A stretch of 64,000 bases of DNA from JBNKZU01 sp050301795 (lineage in GTDB: Bacteria > Pseudomonadota > Gammaproteobacteria > Thiohalomonadales > Thiohalomonadaceae), in the NCBI GenBank assembly GCA_050301795.1, contig JBNKZU010000031.1:62001-126000 (forward strand), in the 5' to 3' direction. The notes beneath the pieces were generated by a model. The model was not told the DNA's origin and searched no databases. It was given only the letters and a program-made list of their open reading frames with translations. Shown in pieces: positions 60,867 to 64,000 of the stretch; position 1 is the first letter of the stretch, and every line of letters begins with the position of its first letter. The position numbers and the translations under genes were made by a program.

Positions 60867-63800
60867 ATGAAAAGAGTGCAACTTTTCACCACGTTATTGG
60901 TTCTATTGCCGCTATTACTGCTTTCAGGATGTAATGACAATAGCGGTGGCTCCACTTCAACAGACAGTACATCATCACAAAATCTCAGGATTAGTAACGC
61001 TGCTCAACTTAGTGGCTCAATTACGTTATCTGGGAGCGCAGCATCCGATTTGACCGCAGTTATCTCCCCTGATCCAACAACCAGTGTAGCGGCTCATAAC
61101 AGCAAAACGCTCACAAAACCTGGGTCAGACACCACATCAATAGCTCAACTACCAGCAGCATATAGTGTTCCAGTTGATACAAACGGAAACTTTTCTGCCA
61201 GTGTCCCTGCGGGAAATAACTACTCGGTTTCAATTCGGCTAAGTGGCTCCTTGGCTGCAAAGACAAGCAATAAAGCTCTGCGTGCCGCGACTGGTTCTGG
61301 TGCAGGGGTTATTGTTGGCTCAATCTCTGTTGGGCCGAATGTAACAAAAAAAATCACGCTAACTGATGCTGATTTTAAGCCTTCAGGAACCGTATCGTTC
61401 CAACTGGTTAGTCAAAAGAACAGCTCACCAGTTAGCGGTGCTTCAGTTGAGGTCTTAAGAACCGCAGAAACCTTTAATGTCACCAGTGTCGATGGCAGCA
61501 TTTCGATAACGAATCTGATTCCAGGAAGACATACGCTGTTAATCAAAAAGGAGGGTTACTCTGACGTTACTCGTATCGTGAATGTCACTCCGGGAAAGAG
61601 CATTAATCTGGGACAGATAAAGATGAATTCCGAAGTGGGAGGTGTTGTCGGCCAACTACGGATTGATGGATTGGATAATCTATATGGTGTGGTTGTGTAC
61701 CTCAAGGGCAGTGATGGCAGTATCTATTCAGTGCTTACAAATAGTTCCGGTGTGTTTAAGTTCAATAACATTCCGGTTGCCGAGGGCTATAGTGTCATTG
61801 CCTCAGCAAATGATTTTGTTAGTAGTAAAGAGAACGATATCAGTGTCTTTGCTCGGCAGACTACGACTGTAAACGACATTATCTTAACTCAGCCAGAGGC
61901 GACTGATACCGGAACGATCACTGGTTTTGCCCGATTTGCAGAGAAGAGCAACTTTGCTCATGCAGGAATTATTGTTTCGATTGAAGGGACTGACAAAGAG
62001 GCGATCACGGCGCGGGATGGCTCCTATATTTTAAACAATATCCCTGTTGGTACTTATATATTAAATTTCACTGATTCGACTCACCAGACCCAAACATTAT
62101 CGAATGTTGTGGTAACAGCAACCTCTACAACAAAACTAGACACCATATCGCTGCAAAGCACCAATGGTGGACTTAGTGGCACGGTAGAGGATGGAAGCGG
62201 TAACCCGATGGCCAATGTCGCGGTTATTCTTGTCGAAAGTGGCGATACCACTGTGACCGATGCTCTAGGTGGCTTCACCTTTGCAACCGTTCCGGTAGGC
62301 AATTATCAGATTAGAGCCACCAAAGAGGGCTACGCTGCGGCTAGTGATAGCGTCACAATCGTTGCCGATCAAACGACAACGCTCAATCAGGCGCTGGCAA
62401 TTACACCATATGCCATCTCTGGCGTGGTGAGTCTGGGCACAGATCAGACCGACCATAGCGGAGTGCTCGTCACCCTTGATGGCGCAGTCAGTCAAACCAC
62501 CTCAACCGATACCGCTGGTGTCTTCAGCTTCAGTGCCGTACCGCCCGGGAACTACCAGATCCAGATATCGAATAGCGGCTATCGCTCACAGAGCCTGAGT
62601 ATCGCAACAACCGCAAATACGCTCTCCTATCAGCTTCCCTACAGCGTTACGCTGGAGCCAAAAACCGGGATCCTTAAAGGGAGCGTGCAGCTACAGGGCA
62701 TGAGTGATCATAGCGGTGTTATGGTCAGCGTTCTGGGAACAGCCTACACCACCCAGACCGATAAAAATGGCACCTGGTTGATGGTTTTGCCAGAGGGAAC
62801 ATATCAGGGCGGGATGGCCTATAGCTCACAAAACTACACAACCGATTCAAGCCAGAACAGTGCGATTACCATCACCTCTCTGACCCCTGTTACCCAGGCG
62901 GATGTGACGCTGATGCGTGATACCGGAACCATCATCAACGGCACCATCGTTGACGGCTCGGGGCTGCCAATTACACAGGCGGTTACTATTAGTGATGCCA
63001 TTACCGGGGTCTCGACCACCACCTCAACCGGGAGCTTTACGCTCGCCGGGGTTGGTCTTGGGACGAATACACTTACCGCTACCACATCAGGCTACAGCAG
63101 CGGTACGCTGGCGTTGACCGTTGGCTCGGGCGATAACGATATTGCCACACTGCCGATAACGCTGATCGCAAACCACTTCAGCGGCAAGGTGACCGATGGC
63201 ACCAATCCACTTGATGGGGTGACGGTGATCCTGAGTGATGCCAATACCAGCACATCAGTTACCGGAATCAATGGCACCACCGGAGAGTTTGCTTTTAGTG
63301 CCATCGCCTCTGGCAACTACAAGCTCAGCGTGAGCAAAGCCGGATATAAAACCCAAACGGTGAATGTCTTTATTCCGGCAGGGCAGAGCAGCTATGTGTT
63401 GCCATTCAATATTGACATGTCCAAGGCCTACGGAACGCTGACTGGTGTAGTGCGACTACAGAATCAGAGCGATCATAGCGGTGTTGCAGTGACCGTGGCA
63501 TCAGGTGGGGCAACAACAGTGACCGATGCCAACGGTGCATGGAGCCTGTCACTGCCAGAGGGGTTCTATGTTGGCGGAGTGCAGTATAGCGCCACCAACT
63601 ATATCCTCGGTGCCGATTCCGGGAATGATGTCGATGCCAACAGCAACACGGGCATTAACATTGTTGCCGATGGTCTTTCATCACTGACTACCACCACCCT
63701 GTTACGGCAAACAGGCAGCATAAGTGGGGTTGTAACCGATGGCGTTAATCTGCTCAGCGGGGTCGGTGTCTCTGTCGGTGCGATTACAACTACAACTGCT

Positions 63801-64000
63801 GCTGACGGCTCCTTTACGTTGGGATCAATTCCTGTCGGCGTGCATCAGGTGGCACTATCGAAGTCAGGTTATGTGCCTGCTACCACTGCCGATATCACGG
63901 TCACTTCAGGCGCTGTTGCGACGTTCGCCTCTAACCTCGTCATCAATCAGTACAGCTTCAGCGGATATATTGTTGAGGGCGTCAATGCACTAGGCGGTGT
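60867..64000 (+). CDS. Giant modular lipoprotein with carboxypeptidase-regulatory-like repeats (partial at window end)
   Basis: The frame stays open from 60867 to the window edge, over 1040 residues with no stop, so the true C-terminus lies outside. The signal peptide MKRVQLFTTLLVLLPLLLLSGC has a perfect lipobox (LSGC, Cys22). Behind a Ser/Thr linker are many beta-sandwich modules of the carboxypeptidase-regulatory type, each with a GxVxDxxG-xPxxxVxV opening and a TxxDGxFxFxxVPxGxYxI closing strand pair. A DHSGV variant recurs near 62460, 62710 and 63475. An upstream in-frame ATG at 60834 is a weaker start. It is expected to be anchored in the outer membrane. No enzymatic motif is visible. 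Confidence 0.85.
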   Translation, partial: MKRVQLFTTLLVLLPLLLLSGCNDNSGGSTSTDSTSSQNLRISNAAQLSGSITLSGSAASDLTAVISPDPTTSVAAHNSKTLTKPGSDTTSIAQLPAAYSVPVDTNGNFSASVPAGNNYSVSIRLSGSLAAKTSNKALRAATGSGAGVIVGSISVGPNVTKKITLTDADFKPSGTVSFQLVSQKNSSPVSGASVEVLRTAETFNVTSVDGSISITNLIPGRHTLLIKKEGYSDVTRIVNVTPGKSINLGQIKMNSEVGGVVGQLRIDGLDNLYGVVVYLKGSDGSIYSVLTNSSGVFKFNNIPVAEGYSVIASANDFVSSKENDISVFARQTTTVNDIILTQPEATDTGTITGFARFAEKSNFAHAGIIVSIEGTDKEAITARDGSYILNNIPVGTYILNFTDSTHQTQTLSNVVVTATSTTKLDTISLQSTNGGLSGTVEDGSGNPMANVAVILVESGDTTVTDALGGFTFATVPVGNYQIRATKEGYAAASDSVTIVADQTTTLNQALAITPYAISGVVSLGTDQTDHSGVLVTLDGAVSQTTSTDTAGVFSFSAVPPGNYQIQISNSGYRSQSLSIATTANTLSYQLPYSVTLEPKTGILKGSVQLQGMSDHSGVMVSVLGTAYTTQTDKNGTWLMVLPEGTYQGGMAYSSQNYTTDSSQNSAITITSLTPVTQADVTLMRDTGTIINGTIVDGSGLPITQAVTISDAITGVSTTTSTGSFTLAGVGLGTNTLTATTSGYSSGTLALTVGSGDNDIATLPITLIANHFSGKVTDGTNPLDGVTVILSDANTSTSVTGINGTTGEFAFSAIASGNYKLSVSKAGYKTQTVNVFIPAGQSSYVLPFNIDMSKAYGTLTGVVRLQNQSDHSGVAVTVASGGATTVTDANGAWSLSLPEGFYVGGVQYSATNYILGADSGNDVDANSNTGINIVADGLSSLTTTTLLRQTGSISGVVTDGVNLLSGVGVSVGAITTTTAADGSFTLGSIPVGVHQVALSKSGYVPATTADITVTSGAVATFASNLVINQYSFSGYIVEGVNALGG

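Overview
The window is a chromosomal segment of a gammaproteobacterium, moderate in GC by eye. Three things support this: the gene order (ftsK-lolA-rarA-serS, carAB-greA, yhbY/rlmE-ftsH-folP-glmM-tpiA-secG-tRNA-Leu, then the tRNA-fMet-rimP-nusA-infB-rbfA-truB-rpsO-pnp block), a complete nuoA-N operon with separate nuoC and nuoD and a trailing DUF2818 gene, and the dapC-dapD-yffB-dapE cluster. Separate nuoC/nuoD with DUF2818 points away from enterics, towards sulfur-oxidiser or methanotroph-like gammaproteobacteria. That placement is an inference and the species is not identifiable here.

Layout. 0-7.7 kb: ald, ftsK, lolA-rarA, crcB-DUF190 and serS, with two copies of a GGGGTCGGAGTCA palindrome. 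7.9-11.9 kb: a 1322-residue lipoprotein with calcium-type TSP3 repeats and an NHL-like propeller. 11.9-14.6 kb: a small low-GC accessory island whose first gene (zinc ribbon plus PIN-like protein) ends in an attC-like element, followed by two orphan genes. 14.6-17.1 kb: the minus-strand TIGR03545/TIGR03546 pair. 17.1-22.3 kb: a structured leader, then carA-carB-greA. 22.3-29.4 kb: DUF4149, yhbY, rlmE, ftsH, folP, glmM, tpiA, secG and tRNA-Leu(GAG). 29.37-29.8 kb: a tandem 168-bp multi-hairpin repeat that starts at the tRNA-Leu 3' end. 30.1-45.0 kb: the 14-gene Complex I operon plus DUF2818. 45.1-53.9 kb: the translation and RNA-metabolism block. 53.9-54.8 kb: an octamer repeat and an AT-rich membrane protein. 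54.8-59.0 kb: the minus-strand lysine/meso-diaminopimelate cluster with an inserted winged-helix basic protein. 59.0-60.7 kb: a VOC protein and two related single-TM coiled-coil proteins. 60.87 kb to the edge: a second very large modular lipoprotein that runs out of the window.

Most of the window is housekeeping: envelope and cell division, pyrimidine and arginine precursor supply, the NADH:quinone proton pump, ribosome maturation and translation initiation, and cell-wall precursor synthesis. The accessory material sits in four places: the cassette-like island, the post-tRNA repeat array, the two giant surface lipoproteins (which share a near-identical 16-nt upstream motif), and the paired TM/coiled-coil proteins just before the second lipoprotein. 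I found no CRISPR array, complete insertion sequence, prophage or integrase. All family assignments come from reading the sequence, without database searches.
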